Source of the DNA: Algoriphagus vanfongensis DSM 17529
GTDB taxonomy: Bacteria; Bacteroidota; Bacteroidia; Cytophagales; Cyclobacteriaceae
Direction of reading: 5' to 3'
Length of the DNA stretch: 64,000 nucleotides
NCBI RefSeq assembly: GCF_000429465.1
Contig: NZ_AUBX01000010.1
Span: forward strand, 310,001-374,000
Both the position numbers and the translations under genes were made by a program. Shown here in pieces: positions 46,810-55,016 of the stretch (within the stretch, counting starts at the first letter, position 1; the number at the start of each line of letters is the position of its first letter). The notes under the pieces are model-generated. The model did no database searches and was not told the origin of the DNA. It saw only the letters and a program-made list of their open reading frames with translations.

Positions 46810-48122
46810 ACCCGAAACCAGCACTAATACCCAAAAACCTACTTCTCCCATTTATCCTCATCACCTCACTATTTGCCCTTTGGGGCTTTGCCAATGACAT
46901 CACCAATCCCATGGTGGCGGCATTTAAGAGAGTGTTGGAACTCAACAATGTCCAGGCCTCCTTGGTCCAATTGGCATTTTACGGGGGATATTTCACCATG
47001 GCTTTGCCAGCAGCATTTTTTATCAAAAAATACTCGTATAAGACCGGAATCCTGCTGGGTTTAGGCCTGTATGCTTTTGGAGCCATTTTGTTTTATCCAG
47101 CAGCAGCGTTGGAAAGCTATGGCTTTTTCCTCGCCTCCCTCTATATCTTGACATTTGGCTTGGCGTTTTTGGAGACCACCGCCAATCCTTACATCTTATC
47201 GATGGGACCGGAAGCTACTGCGACTCAGAGACTCAATCTTGCCCAAGCTTTCAATCCCATGGGAGCATTGGCAGGACTATTTGTAGCCAAGCAGTTTATC
47301 CTCAACTCACTCCAATCCAATGAGACTGACGCTGACGGAAATCTGATCTATAGCAGCTTGGACGAGGCTTCCAAAGCCATCATTCGGACCAATGACCTGA
47401 TGATCATCCGTAATCCCTATGTGATGCTGGGGGTAGTCGTAGTGGGAATATTGGTAGTCATAGCACTGGTCAAAATGCCTGAAAACAAGGATGCTTCCAA
47501 TAAAGTGGATTTTGGACCAACGATGAAACGCTTGTTCAAAAACAGGAATTTCGTAGAAGGGACTTTCGCTCAGATGTTTTATGTGGGTGCGCAGATCATG
47601 GTGTGGACCTACATCTACCAATATGCCGAAGCGATGGGCATCGACAATGCCTCAGCCGTCAATTACGGCTACGCCGCATTGGTGGTATTTTTAGTTGGAC
47701 GATGGGTATGTACCTTCCTCCTTCGCTACATTTCCTCCTCCAGGCTTCTATCTCTTTTCTCATTATTGGCAATGGCCTTTACGCTCGGAGCGATCTTCAT
47801 CCCAGGCATGACAGGACTGTATAGCTTGGTAGGCATAAGCTTTGCCATGTCTTTGATGTTCCCAACTATTTATGGAATCGCACTCGAAGGCTTAGGAGAA
47901 GATTCCAAATTCGCAGCAGCATTTCTCGTGATGGCGATTGTAGGTGGTGCGATCATGCCTACCCTTCAAGGAATGATTCTAGACTTGGGCGGTACAGGCT
48001 ACACCGACGTCACGATCCTTGGAGTTTCAGAGGTCAACTTCTCTTTTGCTCTTCCATTAGCCTGTTTCTTGATGGTTTTCCTTTTCGCCGTGCGTGTCAA
48101 AAAACCAAGTATTACTACCTAA
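46806..48122 (+). CDS. fucP: L-fucose:proton symporter
   Basis: 438 residues with twelve membrane helices of the FucP branch of the major facilitator superfamily. Recognisable family blocks include LFALWGFANDITNPMVAAFKR and LETTANPYI, with the acidic and Asn residues that bind the sugar and proton in FucP. Its presence is the best indication that the operon handles L-fucose or a close stereoisomer. Confidence 0.92.
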   Translation: MNPKPALIPKNLLLPFILITSLFALWGFANDITNPMVAAFKRVLELNNVQASLVQLAFYGGYFTMALPAAFFIKKYSYKTGILLGLGLYAFGAILFYPAAALESYGFFLASLYILTFGLAFLETTANPYILSMGPEATATQRLNLAQAFNPMGALAGLFVAKQFILNSLQSNETDADGNLIYSSLDEASKAIIRTNDLMIIRNPYVMLGVVVVGILVVIALVKMPENKDASNKVDFGPTMKRLFKNRNFVEGTFAQMFYVGAQIMVWTYIYQYAEAMGIDNASAVNYGYAALVVFLVGRWVCTFLLRYISSSRLLSLFSLLAMAFTLGAIFIPGMTGLYSLVGISFAMSLMFPTIYGIALEGLGEDSKFAAAFLVMAIVGGAIMPTLQGMILDLGGTGYTDVTILGVSEVNFSFALPLACFLMVFLFAVRVKKPSITT

Positions 48123-48131
48123 TCATTCCCC

Positions 48132-48467
48132 ATGCAGACATACCTTTTGATTTGTGATTTGAAAGATGAACCGGAGGCCATCCAAGCTTATGTGGACTGC
48201 CACAAGGCGGTAGCTCCGGAGATTCTGGAAAGTATCCGCGTAGCGGGGATTCTTCAGATGAGCATCTACCGATGGAAAAACCGCCTTTCCATGATCATGG
48301 TAGCCGATGATCAGTTTAGCTTTGAGAAAAAAGCAGAACTCGACAATGCCAACCCCAAAATCCAAGAATGGGAGGCATTTCTCGGCCAATACCAAACCAA
48401 TCTGCCCGGCACACCTCCCAACTGGAGATGGGCCATCACAGAAAAAATATTTGAATTCAAAGCCTAA
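48132..48467 (+). CDS. L-rhamnose/L-fucose mutarotase (DUF718/RhaM family)
   Basis: 111 residues of the RhaM fold: YVDCHKAVAPEILESIRVAGI with the catalytic His, MSIYRWKNRLSMIMVADD and the C-terminal W(R)WAITEKIFEF. The family interconverts anomers of 6-deoxyhexoses; in this operon it would supply the anomer used by the dehydrogenase. Last gene of the operon, followed by a terminator. Confidence 0.9.
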   Translation: MQTYLLICDLKDEPEAIQAYVDCHKAVAPEILESIRVAGILQMSIYRWKNRLSMIMVADDQFSFEKKAELDNANPKIQEWEAFLGQYQTNLPGTPPNWRWAITEKIFEFKA

Positions 48468-48477
48468 ACAGGCCATG

Positions 48478-48508
48478 CAAACCCGGGACTTTCTCGGGTT
48501 TGTCTTTT
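48478..48508 (+). terminator. Terminator of the fucose operon
   Basis: CAAACCCG and CGGGTTTG arms around a 9-base loop followed by TCTTTTAT. Confidence 0.8.
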
Positions 48509-48531
48509 ATATTTGATTAAAATTAAAACAA

Positions 48532-48626
48532 CGGGGTGCCTACATACGGCTGAGATCATACCCGAAAAACCTGATCTGGATAATGCCAGCGTAGGAATTG
48601 TGAGAGTCGTGCGGACTCTATTCTTT
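48532..48626 (+). promoter_or_regulatory. TPP riboswitch (THI box) with downstream terminator hairpin
   Basis: The aptamer spans 48532-48602: GGGGTGCC, GGCTGAGATCATACCCG, then ACCTGATCTGGATAATGCC and AGCGTAGGAA are the conserved THI-box segments in correct order. An AGAGTC/GACTCT hairpin (48603-48619) followed by ATTCTTTCT is the likely expression platform. It precedes the four-gene operon at 48660-51364, so that operon should be shut off when thiamine pyrophosphate is abundant. Confidence 0.95.
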
Positions 48627-48659
48627 CTGGAATTCATTCAGGTCTAAGTATTTAGACGA

Positions 48660-49385
48660 ATGAGCGAACTGATCAAAAAAGAAAATTACCAAGTGGCGCC
48701 GGAAGAACTCCGGACTTGGCAAGGGCGTAAAGAGTGGTTTTTTAATCGAGATGATACCGATCATTACGAGCAATACTACGAGGGTCCCTACAAAGAACAG
48801 GAGATTTGGCAGAAAAGGACTTTGGAAGGCCTGATCAAGCAGGATCATCGAGTCAAAACCCTTTTGGAATTCGGCTGTGGAACTACCCGCTTTACGCGAT
48901 GGTGGCATGAAATCGGCCTGGAAGCTACAGGTGGAGACATTTCTCCCTTTATGCTTGCCCAGGGCGTACAGTTATTTGACGGGGATCTGGTACTGGCAGA
49001 CTCTCATCACATGCCCTTCAAGGATCATTCCTTCGATGCCTTGGCTTTTGTGACCACTTTCGAATATTACAAAAATCCTGTAGCCGTCATCCGAGAAGCT
49101 GTCCGAGTTGGTAAATATGGGATCATTTTCGGAATGATGAATCGCAACACGCCCAAGCTAATCCGAAGGAGAGTGCAGCAGGTTTTTGGAAAAAACAATT
49201 ACTATGTCACGGCCAATTTCTACACACCTGCTTCACTAAAAGCCTTAGTAGCAGAAGCACTACCGGATCGTGACTACAGCATAGAATGGAATGCAACCGG
49301 CCTTCCCAAGTGGTTTCCCAAGCAACAATGGAAAGTCCCCTATGGAGATTTCTTCGGATTTCATGTCAAACTCAATGATGTGTAA
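48660..49385 (+). CDS. Class I SAM-dependent methyltransferase, TPP-regulated
   Basis: 241 residues; SAM-binding motif I LLEFGCGTTRFTRWW, acidic motif GGDISPFML and DHSFDALAFVTTFEYYKNP identify a Rossmann-type methyltransferase. The substrate is unknown. It is the first gene behind the TPP riboswitch and its stop overlaps the start of the AIR-synthase-like gene by one base, so it belongs to the operon. A Trm112-like partner gene closes the same operon; pairing is inference. Confidence 0.88.
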   Translation: MSELIKKENYQVAPEELRTWQGRKEWFFNRDDTDHYEQYYEGPYKEQEIWQKRTLEGLIKQDHRVKTLLEFGCGTTRFTRWWHEIGLEATGGDISPFMLAQGVQLFDGDLVLADSHHMPFKDHSFDALAFVTTFEYYKNPVAVIREAVRVGKYGIIFGMMNRNTPKLIRRRVQQVFGKNNYYVTANFYTPASLKALVAEALPDRDYSIEWNATGLPKWFPKQQWKVPYGDFFGFHVKLNDV

Positions 49386-50449
49386 TGGGAGCTTTTGAGG
49401 ATTTTTCCGGAAAAATCAGTGCTGCTGTTTTCAAAAAAGACTTGCTCAACCGCCGTGGAGCCAGTCGGGATGAGGTGATTTGTGGGCCTCAGTTTGGAGT
49501 GGATACTGCCCTCATCGATTTGGAAAATGGCAATGCTTTGGCTGTTTCCAGCGATCCTTTGTCACTGATTCCCTCATTAGGGATGAAAGTTTCGGCTTGG
49601 CTATCCATCCATTTACTAGCCAATGATTTATGCACAACGGGTTTTGCTCCGCAGTATGCACAGTTTGTACTCAATCTCCCATCGAGCATGAGCAGAGAGC
49701 AATTTGGAGAATATTGGCAGTACATTCATGAGCTTTGCACGGATCTGAATATAGCGATCACGGGGGGCCATACAGGACAGGTTCCCGGTCAGGAATCCAC
49801 CATTTCGGGTGGTGGAACGATGTTTTTGCAAGCTCCCAAAGAAAAACTCCTCTCAAGCAATAGGGCAAAAGCCGGGAATTCGATCATCCTCACCAAAGGA
49901 GCTGCTTTGTCGAGCACCTCTTTGCTGGCTATGGCCTTCCCTAATTTTGTATCAGATGCTCTGGGTGATGAGATCCAGCATAAGGCCGCTGCCAATTTCT
50001 GGAAGCTTTCCGTACTTCCAGAAGCTCTTTTGGCGTCCTCTACCCTCCTGCCGAATAAGGAACTCTTGGCCATGCACGATGTCACTGAGGGAGGTGTTTT
50101 GGGGGCATTGGATGAAATGGCAGATGCATCTGGTTTGGGTTTTTCTGTCAAGAAATCGGGAATTCCTGTTTCAGATGAAGTTGAAAAAGTAGCCAAGCTT
50201 TTTGGAATTGACCCTTTGATCTCAATCGGAGCTGGAGCCTTGTTGATGGCCGTGGAAGAAGGTTCAGAAGAAAAACTACTTCAAGCCTATCAGGAAAAAG
50301 GCATTGAAGCCTCCTGTATCGGCCAGTTCACCGCTGATCCGAAAAAAGAAATCATAGCTGAAAAGAATCAAAAATCAATCTTTGATTTTAACGGGAAAGA
50401 CCCATACTGGGACGCCTTTTATGAAGCTATCAAATCTGGAAAATCATGA
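49385..50449 (+). CDS. AIR-synthase/HypE-like protein, TPP-regulated
   Basis: 354 residues of the PurM/HypE/SelD/ThiL superfamily: GPQFGVDTALIDLENG near the N-terminus, SSDPLSLIPSLG, HLLANDLCTTGFAPQYA, and TGGHTGQVPG plus MHDVTEGGVLGAL in the C-terminal half. These enzymes phosphorylate or activate substrates with ATP. It is nearer to the HypE-like 'AIR synthase related' group than to ThiL (thiamine phosphate kinase), whose signature I do not see, yet it is under TPP control. Overlaps the next gene by 4 bp. Confidence 0.85.
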   Translation: MGAFEDFSGKISAAVFKKDLLNRRGASRDEVICGPQFGVDTALIDLENGNALAVSSDPLSLIPSLGMKVSAWLSIHLLANDLCTTGFAPQYAQFVLNLPSSMSREQFGEYWQYIHELCTDLNIAITGGHTGQVPGQESTISGGGTMFLQAPKEKLLSSNRAKAGNSIILTKGAALSSTSLLAMAFPNFVSDALGDEIQHKAAANFWKLSVLPEALLASSTLLPNKELLAMHDVTEGGVLGALDEMADASGLGFSVKKSGIPVSDEVEKVAKLFGIDPLISIGAGALLMAVEEGSEEKLLQAYQEKGIEASCIGQFTADPKKEIIAEKNQKSIFDFNGKDPYWDAFYEAIKSGKS

Positions 50450-51072
50450 AGCAAATCAAAGGATTGTATTTGGTATTGGACCCTTCTCAGGATTGGTCCT
50501 TGCTATTGGGAAAGTTGAAAGAGGCGCTTAGGGCCGGAGTCGGTGTGGTTCAGATATGGAATCACTGGCAGAAAGGTATCCAAGAAGAGGACAAAATCAG
50601 CTTTTGCAAATCAGTAGTAGAGTTTGCGGAGTCCTTTTCTGCACCCGTCTTGGTCAATGAGGACTGGAAGCTGGCACTGAAAGCCAAGGTGGACGGAGTT
50701 CATTTTGATCAAATCCCAATAAACTGGGATCTAGTCAAAGTGAAACTCCAACATAAGATAACAGGATTGACTGTCGGAAACGATCTAGAAACGATCCGAT
50801 GGGCAGATCAAAATCAGATGTCCTACATCAGTTTTTGCTCGGTATTCCCCTCTTCCTCCGTGGATACCTGCGAACTTGTGGACCCAGACACAATCCGACA
50901 AGCTCAGAACCTGACGAGTTTACCCATTTTCCTTTCCGGAGGAATCAAACCCGAAAACCTGCATCTTTTGCAGGAATTCTCCTATCAAGGGCTAGCAGTC
51001 ATTTCAGGGATTTTGAATCAGGAAGATCCCAAGGCTGCCACCCAGAATTATCTCAAACAAATGAAACACTAA
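50446..51072 (+). CDS. ThiE/TenI-fold protein lacking ThiE catalytic residues
   Basis: 208 residues with the TIM-barrel pattern of thiamine phosphate synthase (LVNEDWKLALKAKVDGVHFDQ; LPIFLSGGIKPENL; LAVISGIL). By comparison with B. subtilis ThiE from memory, Arg59, Lys61, Asp93, Asp112 and Lys159 are replaced here by Trp38, His40, Glu72, Pro91 and Val139; the phosphate-binding SGGI loop is kept. The TenI histidine (Ser132 here) is also missing. So ordinary ThiE or TenI activity is doubtful. Operon position between the AIR-synthase-like and Trm112-like genes. Confidence 0.85.
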   Translation: MKQIKGLYLVLDPSQDWSLLLGKLKEALRAGVGVVQIWNHWQKGIQEEDKISFCKSVVEFAESFSAPVLVNEDWKLALKAKVDGVHFDQIPINWDLVKVKLQHKITGLTVGNDLETIRWADQNQMSYISFCSVFPSSSVDTCELVDPDTIRQAQNLTSLPIFLSGGIKPENLHLLQEFSYQGLAVISGILNQEDPKAATQNYLKQMKH

Positions 51073-51076
51073 TCGT

Positions 51077-51364
51077 ATGAACAGGAAATTATTAGATAAA
51101 CTCTGCTGTCCTTTTGATAAAAAGGACCTCAATCTGGAAGTATTTCAGGAGACGGAAGACCAACAAATCATCGAAGGCATATTGACTTGCACTAGCTGCA
51201 ACAGATATTTCCCCATCATCTATGGCATTCCCATCATGACCCCGGATGAGTACCGAGAAAAATCCCTAGAACTTCCCAGCTTAAAGAGATGGGGACTTGA
51301 AATGGCTGCAGGCCAACAGTCCTTTCAGCTTGCTGCCCCCGAAAACTTTAAAAAGCTAGAGTAA
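51077..51364 (+). CDS. Trm112-like zinc-ribbon protein
   Basis: 95 residues. LLDKLCCPFDKKDL and GILTCTSCNRYFPIIYGIPIM are the two cysteine knuckles of the Trm112/UPF0434 family, small zinc proteins that bind and stabilise SAM methyltransferases. About 25 extra C-terminal residues lie beyond the domain. The operon opens with a methyltransferase gene, its probable partner. Ends directly before the operator array of the next gene. Confidence 0.85.
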   Translation: MNRKLLDKLCCPFDKKDLNLEVFQETEDQQIIEGILTCTSCNRYFPIIYGIPIMTPDEYREKSLELPSLKRWGLEMAAGQQSFQLAAPENFKKLE

Positions 51365-51440
51365 TATCGTCATAAAAAGCGATATTTGATTTTATCGTCT
51401 AAAAAAACGATATTTAAGATTATCGCTCAAATAAACGATA
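51365..51440 (+). promoter_or_regulatory. Three-copy operator array with 28-bp period
   Basis: TATCG-N10-CGATA occurs at 51365-51384, 51393-51412 and 51421-51440, exactly 28 bp apart. Half-sites alternate in orientation with spacings of 15 and 13 bp. The array starts at the base after the Trm112-like stop codon and ends 10 bp before the SatD-like ATG. Autoregulation by the SatD-like protein is the simplest reading. Confidence 0.65.
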
Positions 51441-51450
51441 AAATCAGACT

Positions 51451-52095
51451 ATGATAGCAGTCATAAAAGGAGATATCATGTCTTCGAGAAAAATTCAAAA
51501 TCCGGAAGTCTGGCTGATACCACTTCAAAAACTTATGGGAAAATGGGGAGAACAGCCTAAGGATTGGGAATTGGTCTGGGGGGATTTTTTCCAATTGGAA
51601 GTAAAAAACCCAGCGGAATCCCTTCATAAGGCCATCCAAATCAAGATTTTGATCAAAAGCATCTCTGAGCCCAATATCTCCAAAACATCCAGTCCCATTG
51701 ACGTGAGAATGTCTATCGGGATAGGGGAAAAAACCTATGGAGGAGCTCGTATTTCCGAAAGCAACGGACCGGCATTTATTCACTCCAGTGAGCAATTTGA
51801 CAGGCTAAAAAAGGAAAAAGTAAACCTTGCGATCCAAAGTCCATGGAAAGACATGGATGAGGAGATCAATCTTTACCTCAAATTGGCCGGGATATTTATG
51901 GACAAGTGGTCTTTATCCTCCGCCGAACTCATGCAGATCATCTGGGCTGATCCCCAGGCGACTCAAGAGGAAGTCGGACGGAAACTCGGAATCAAACAAA
52001 ACTCAGTCAGTGACAGATTCAAAAGAGCCAATGTCGAAGAACTGATGGAAATCGAACAGATTTTTAGGAAAAAACTCCAGAACCATCTGCCATGA
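51451..52095 (+). CDS. SatD-like regulatory protein
   Basis: 214 residues of the SatD family: the N-terminal nucleotide-cyclase-like region (MIAVIKGDIMSSRKI; LVWGDFFQLEV; MSIGIGEKTYGG) and a C-terminal helix-turn-helix (ATQEEVGRKLGIKQNSVSDRF). SatD was named in Streptococcus mutans acid tolerance; its activity is not established to my knowledge. The C-terminal DNA-binding domain and the operator array just upstream suggest it controls itself and the DUF3307 gene, which it overlaps by 4 bp. Confidence 0.83.
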   Translation: MIAVIKGDIMSSRKIQNPEVWLIPLQKLMGKWGEQPKDWELVWGDFFQLEVKNPAESLHKAIQIKILIKSISEPNISKTSSPIDVRMSIGIGEKTYGGARISESNGPAFIHSSEQFDRLKKEKVNLAIQSPWKDMDEEINLYLKLAGIFMDKWSLSSAELMQIIWADPQATQEEVGRKLGIKQNSVSDRFKRANVEELMEIEQIFRKKLQNHLP

Positions 52096-52805
52096 TCATC
52101 CTTCTCAAGCTTCTCCTTGCGCATCTGATCGGTGATTTTGTCCTTCAGCCCAGCTCTTGGGTTCAAGAAAAAGAGCAACTGAAAGTCAGATCTTGGAAGC
52201 TTTACTTACACTTCCTCATCCACGGACTATTGACAGCGATCCTTCTTTTTGACAAGGCTTTATGGTATATCCCCATTTTGGTAGTCATTCTCCATGGAGC
52301 TATCGATCTACTCAAAATTTACTCTCAGACAGGAAAAAATAGGGTATTTTGGTTTATTCTGGATCAATGCCTCCACGTATTAAGTTTAATAGGCATTTGG
52401 CTGGTAATAACTCAAAAAACACCTGACATCCTCCCTCTTTTTTCATCAGTCTATTTTTTGGCAATAGTGACAGGTTTGCTGTTCGTCACCCAAGTTTCGG
52501 CCCTCTTGCTACAGGTATTGCTAAAAAACTGGTCCAAAGAACTCGATCTACCAAAAAAATATTCTCTACAGCAGGCCGGCAAATACATAGGAATATTGGA
52601 AAGACTGTTTGTCTTCACCTTTGTGTTGCTAGGCAAATGGGAAGCTGTAGGTTTTCTCCTCACTGCAAAATCTGTCTTCAGATTCAGTGATCTCAGCAGA
52701 TCTAAGGACCGAAAATTGACTGAATATATTTTAGTGGGCACTCTTTTAAGTTTTGCATTAGCAATCTCTGCAGGACTTTTTGTAAACTGGGTTTCCAAAA
52801 TTTAA
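52092..52805 (+). CDS. DUF3307 integral membrane protein
   Basis: 237 residues with six or seven membrane helices; the N-terminus LLLAHLIGDFVLQPSSWVQEK is the DUF3307 signature (HxxGDFxxQ), and HFLIHGLLTAILL plus VILHGAIDLLKIY follow. Members are found beside SatD-type regulators. Function unknown; the conserved His/Asp/Gln pattern in the membrane suggests an enzymatic or transport role, which is inference. Confidence 0.88.
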   Translation: MIILLKLLLAHLIGDFVLQPSSWVQEKEQLKVRSWKLYLHFLIHGLLTAILLFDKALWYIPILVVILHGAIDLLKIYSQTGKNRVFWFILDQCLHVLSLIGIWLVITQKTPDILPLFSSVYFLAIVTGLLFVTQVSALLLQVLLKNWSKELDLPKKYSLQQAGKYIGILERLFVFTFVLLGKWEAVGFLLTAKSVFRFSDLSRSKDRKLTEYILVGTLLSFALAISAGLFVNWVSKI

Positions 52806-52810
52806 CCTTT

Positions 52811-53731
52811 ATGCAAAAAGCGATCTATTTCCTATCCCTATTTTTAATTTCAACGGCTACGATGGCTCAAAATCACATTATTCCTCTCTGGGAAGGCACG
52901 CCTCCGCTGCAGGAGGACATGGGGTTTGAAGAAGAGGTTCGTCAGGAGAATATCATTCGCATCGCGAACGTACAGATACCCACCATCGAAGTTTACCTAC
53001 CGAATAAGTCAATTGCTACGGGCCAAGCCGTGATGATTTTCCCGGGAGGTGGCTACGGCATTTTGGCTTATGACTGGGAAGGAACAGATTTCGCCAAGTG
53101 GCTAAACGCACAAGGCATCGCAGGGATCGTCGTCAAATACAGACTTCCTATCTCCAAATCCCTGACCGATCCCAAAGAAGTACCATTGCTCGACGCTCAG
53201 CGGGCCATCCGTCTGACAAGAGCCCATGCCGCTGAGTGGAACATCAATCCGGCAAATGTGGGAATCATGGGCTTTTCGGCTGGTGGACACCTTGCTTCCA
53301 CCCTTAGCACCCAATATGCTCATGAGCTGGATCGCAGCAAAGATGAGATAGACTTACTTGACGCCAGACCAGCGTTTTCCATTTTGGTCTATCCCGTGAT
53401 CACTTTCCAAGAGAAATACACTCACGGTGGCTCGAAGAAAAGCCTTTTGGGAGAAAACCCTTCCCCAGAATTGGTAGATCGCTTTTCTAACGAGAAAAAT
53501 GTCACGGAGCAGACACCTCCGACGTTTTTGGTTCATGCGCAAGATGATACAGGCGTGCCAATCGAAAACAGTCTTTTGTACTATCAAGCATTGCATCAGC
53601 ATGGCATCCCGGCTTCATTGCATATCTATCCAAAAGGTGGTCATGGCTTTTCCTTTGGCTTGGGAAAGGGTCCTGTCGAAAACTGGCGAGACGTACTGCT
53701 TGACTGGATGAAGGCTTTGGAGAGCAATTGA
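52811..53731 (+). CDS. Exported alpha/beta hydrolase (BD-FAE / acetylxylan-esterase-like)
   Basis: 306 residues, signal peptide (IYFLSLFLISTATMA), oxyanion motif FPGGGYG, nucleophile GFSAGGHLAS, acid in HAQDDTGVP, histidine in KGGHGFSFG. This pattern matches bifunctional carbohydrate esterases and lipases of the BD-FAE group that deacetylate plant polysaccharides in the periplasm. Begins 5 bp after DUF3307 but is functionally unlike it. Confidence 0.9.
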   Translation: MQKAIYFLSLFLISTATMAQNHIIPLWEGTPPLQEDMGFEEEVRQENIIRIANVQIPTIEVYLPNKSIATGQAVMIFPGGGYGILAYDWEGTDFAKWLNAQGIAGIVVKYRLPISKSLTDPKEVPLLDAQRAIRLTRAHAAEWNINPANVGIMGFSAGGHLASTLSTQYAHELDRSKDEIDLLDARPAFSILVYPVITFQEKYTHGGSKKSLLGENPSPELVDRFSNEKNVTEQTPPTFLVHAQDDTGVPIENSLLYYQALHQHGIPASLHIYPKGGHGFSFGLGKGPVENWRDVLLDWMKALESN

Positions 53732-54110
53732 GAAACATTCTTTAAATGAGTATCCGCTTTTGCGCATCCTCCCCATTTTCATTTGCTATAAGGACTGGAA
53801 GACAGGAGACAGGAGACAGAAGCGGCCTGGAACTCTCTATAGGGCTTCTTTTTAGCCGTCTTCATATTAAACTGGTGTGATCACGGGTAATCATATTTCA
53901 TTAAATGATTTCTAAAATTTCATTCAATAAATCAGCTTTCATTCCGTACGAAAAAAAGGTAAGGTCTGACTCTCAATAGAATGGCTATGGACTGTCGTCG
54001 GCCGTCGGTGGTCGAGTCTCTACACTTCAGAAGTTCTATTAGTTAAAAGCAAATAAACTCAAAAACCCCAACCCTGCGGTCTTTGGACCATGGATAATAC
54101 GCTTAACCCT
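53732..54110. other. Intergenic stretch without a gene
   Basis: About 380 bp with no supported coding sequence. It contains the short tandem GACAGGA repeat (near 53793-53810) and GTCGGCCGTCGGTGGTCG (near 53997-54014), low-complexity strings rather than recognisable sites. No tRNA, terminator with T-tract or promoter could be supported. Confidence 0.6.
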
Positions 54111-54803
54111 ATGCCTATTCAAGTAATTGCATTTGACGCGGACGACACACTCTGGGTCAACGAACCATTTTTTCGGGAAGCAGAAGAAAAGTTCGCTTCG
54201 CTGCTGGAGGATTTCCTACCGGCTCATCAAAGCATCAAAGAACTCTACCGTACCGAAATCCAAAACCTCAGCCTCTATGGCTACGGGATCAAAGGATTCA
54301 TGCTATCCATGATCGAAACGGCCATGAATGTGACGGATCAACAGATGCCCATAGCCCTGATCGAGAAAGTGATTCAAATCGGCAGAGAAATGCTAGAAAA
54401 GCCTGTTGAGCTGCTCCCAGGAGTCGAGGAGGTTCTTCAGTCCCTCAATGGAGATTATCGAATTGTACTGGCGACAAAAGGGGATTTGCTGGATCAGGAA
54501 CGCAAACTCAAAAAGTCAGGATTGGAACAGTATTTTCACCATATCGAAATCATGAGTGAAAAGAAAGTAGCTGATTTCGACAAGTTAATCCGGCACTTGG
54601 ATGTGAAACCCGAGGAGTTTGTCATGCTAGGAAATAGTCTTAAGTCCGATATTTTGCCTGTTTTGGAGTTGGGAGGACATGCGATTCATATTCCTTTCCA
54701 TATCACATGGGAGCATGAGCAGGTGGACCATGTCATCGAGCATGAGCGATTTACGGAAGTGGAAAATATCAATTTGGCCGCTGAGTTGATTCGGGGGATG
54801 TAG
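54111..54803 (+). CDS. HAD family hydrolase
   Basis: 230 residues: motif I FDADDTLW, motif II LATKGD, conserved Lys of EKKVADFDK and motif IV MLGNSLKSDI; an alpha-helical cap lies between I and II. Haloacid-dehalogenase phosphatases act on small phosphometabolites; substrate unknown. ATG 54111 places motif I at residue 8 as usual; ATG 54090 in the same frame would add seven residues. Last gene before the accessory island. Confidence 0.88.
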   Translation: MPIQVIAFDADDTLWVNEPFFREAEEKFASLLEDFLPAHQSIKELYRTEIQNLSLYGYGIKGFMLSMIETAMNVTDQQMPIALIEKVIQIGREMLEKPVELLPGVEEVLQSLNGDYRIVLATKGDLLDQERKLKKSGLEQYFHHIEIMSEKKVADFDKLIRHLDVKPEEFVMLGNSLKSDILPVLELGGHAIHIPFHITWEHEQVDHVIEHERFTEVENINLAAELIRGM

Positions 54804-55016
54804 GGTGGTGGGAGGTTGGAAGTTTGGATGTTGGATGTTGGATTTCAATTTTCCTCTTCCTATTATCTCTTTGTCTTTGCAACGGACCGGCTAAGCTTTC
54901 AAACGGATTTTACAAAAGCTATCGTGTCGGCTATGAGTAAAAATGGTGGACAAGTAAAAACCTCGCGGACTGCCGCCATGCCCCCTGAAGCTTAGATATT
55001 ATTGGGCGTTCCGGCT
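54804..55016. other. Non-coding left edge of the accessory island
   Basis: Contains short GGATGTT tandem repeats (near 54828-54842) and a large imperfect inverted repeat, CTAAGCTTTC (54891-54900) with GAAGCTTAG (54987-54995). The inner region is GC-rich (CCTCGCGGACTGCCGCC). It may be a degenerate cassette-end element like those at 55464 and 56140; its outer ends do not match the adjoining gene's 5' end, so this is uncertain. Confidence 0.35.

Noticed and set aside
48078-48120. Second transporter or regulator within the fucose operon
   Set aside because: Only shadow frames of fucP and the mutarotase gene are present.
53793-54014. Short tandem strings (GACAGGA; GTCGGCCGTCGG) as a CRISPR or VNTR
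   Set aside because: Only two or three imperfect units, no spacers; low-complexity intergenic sequence.
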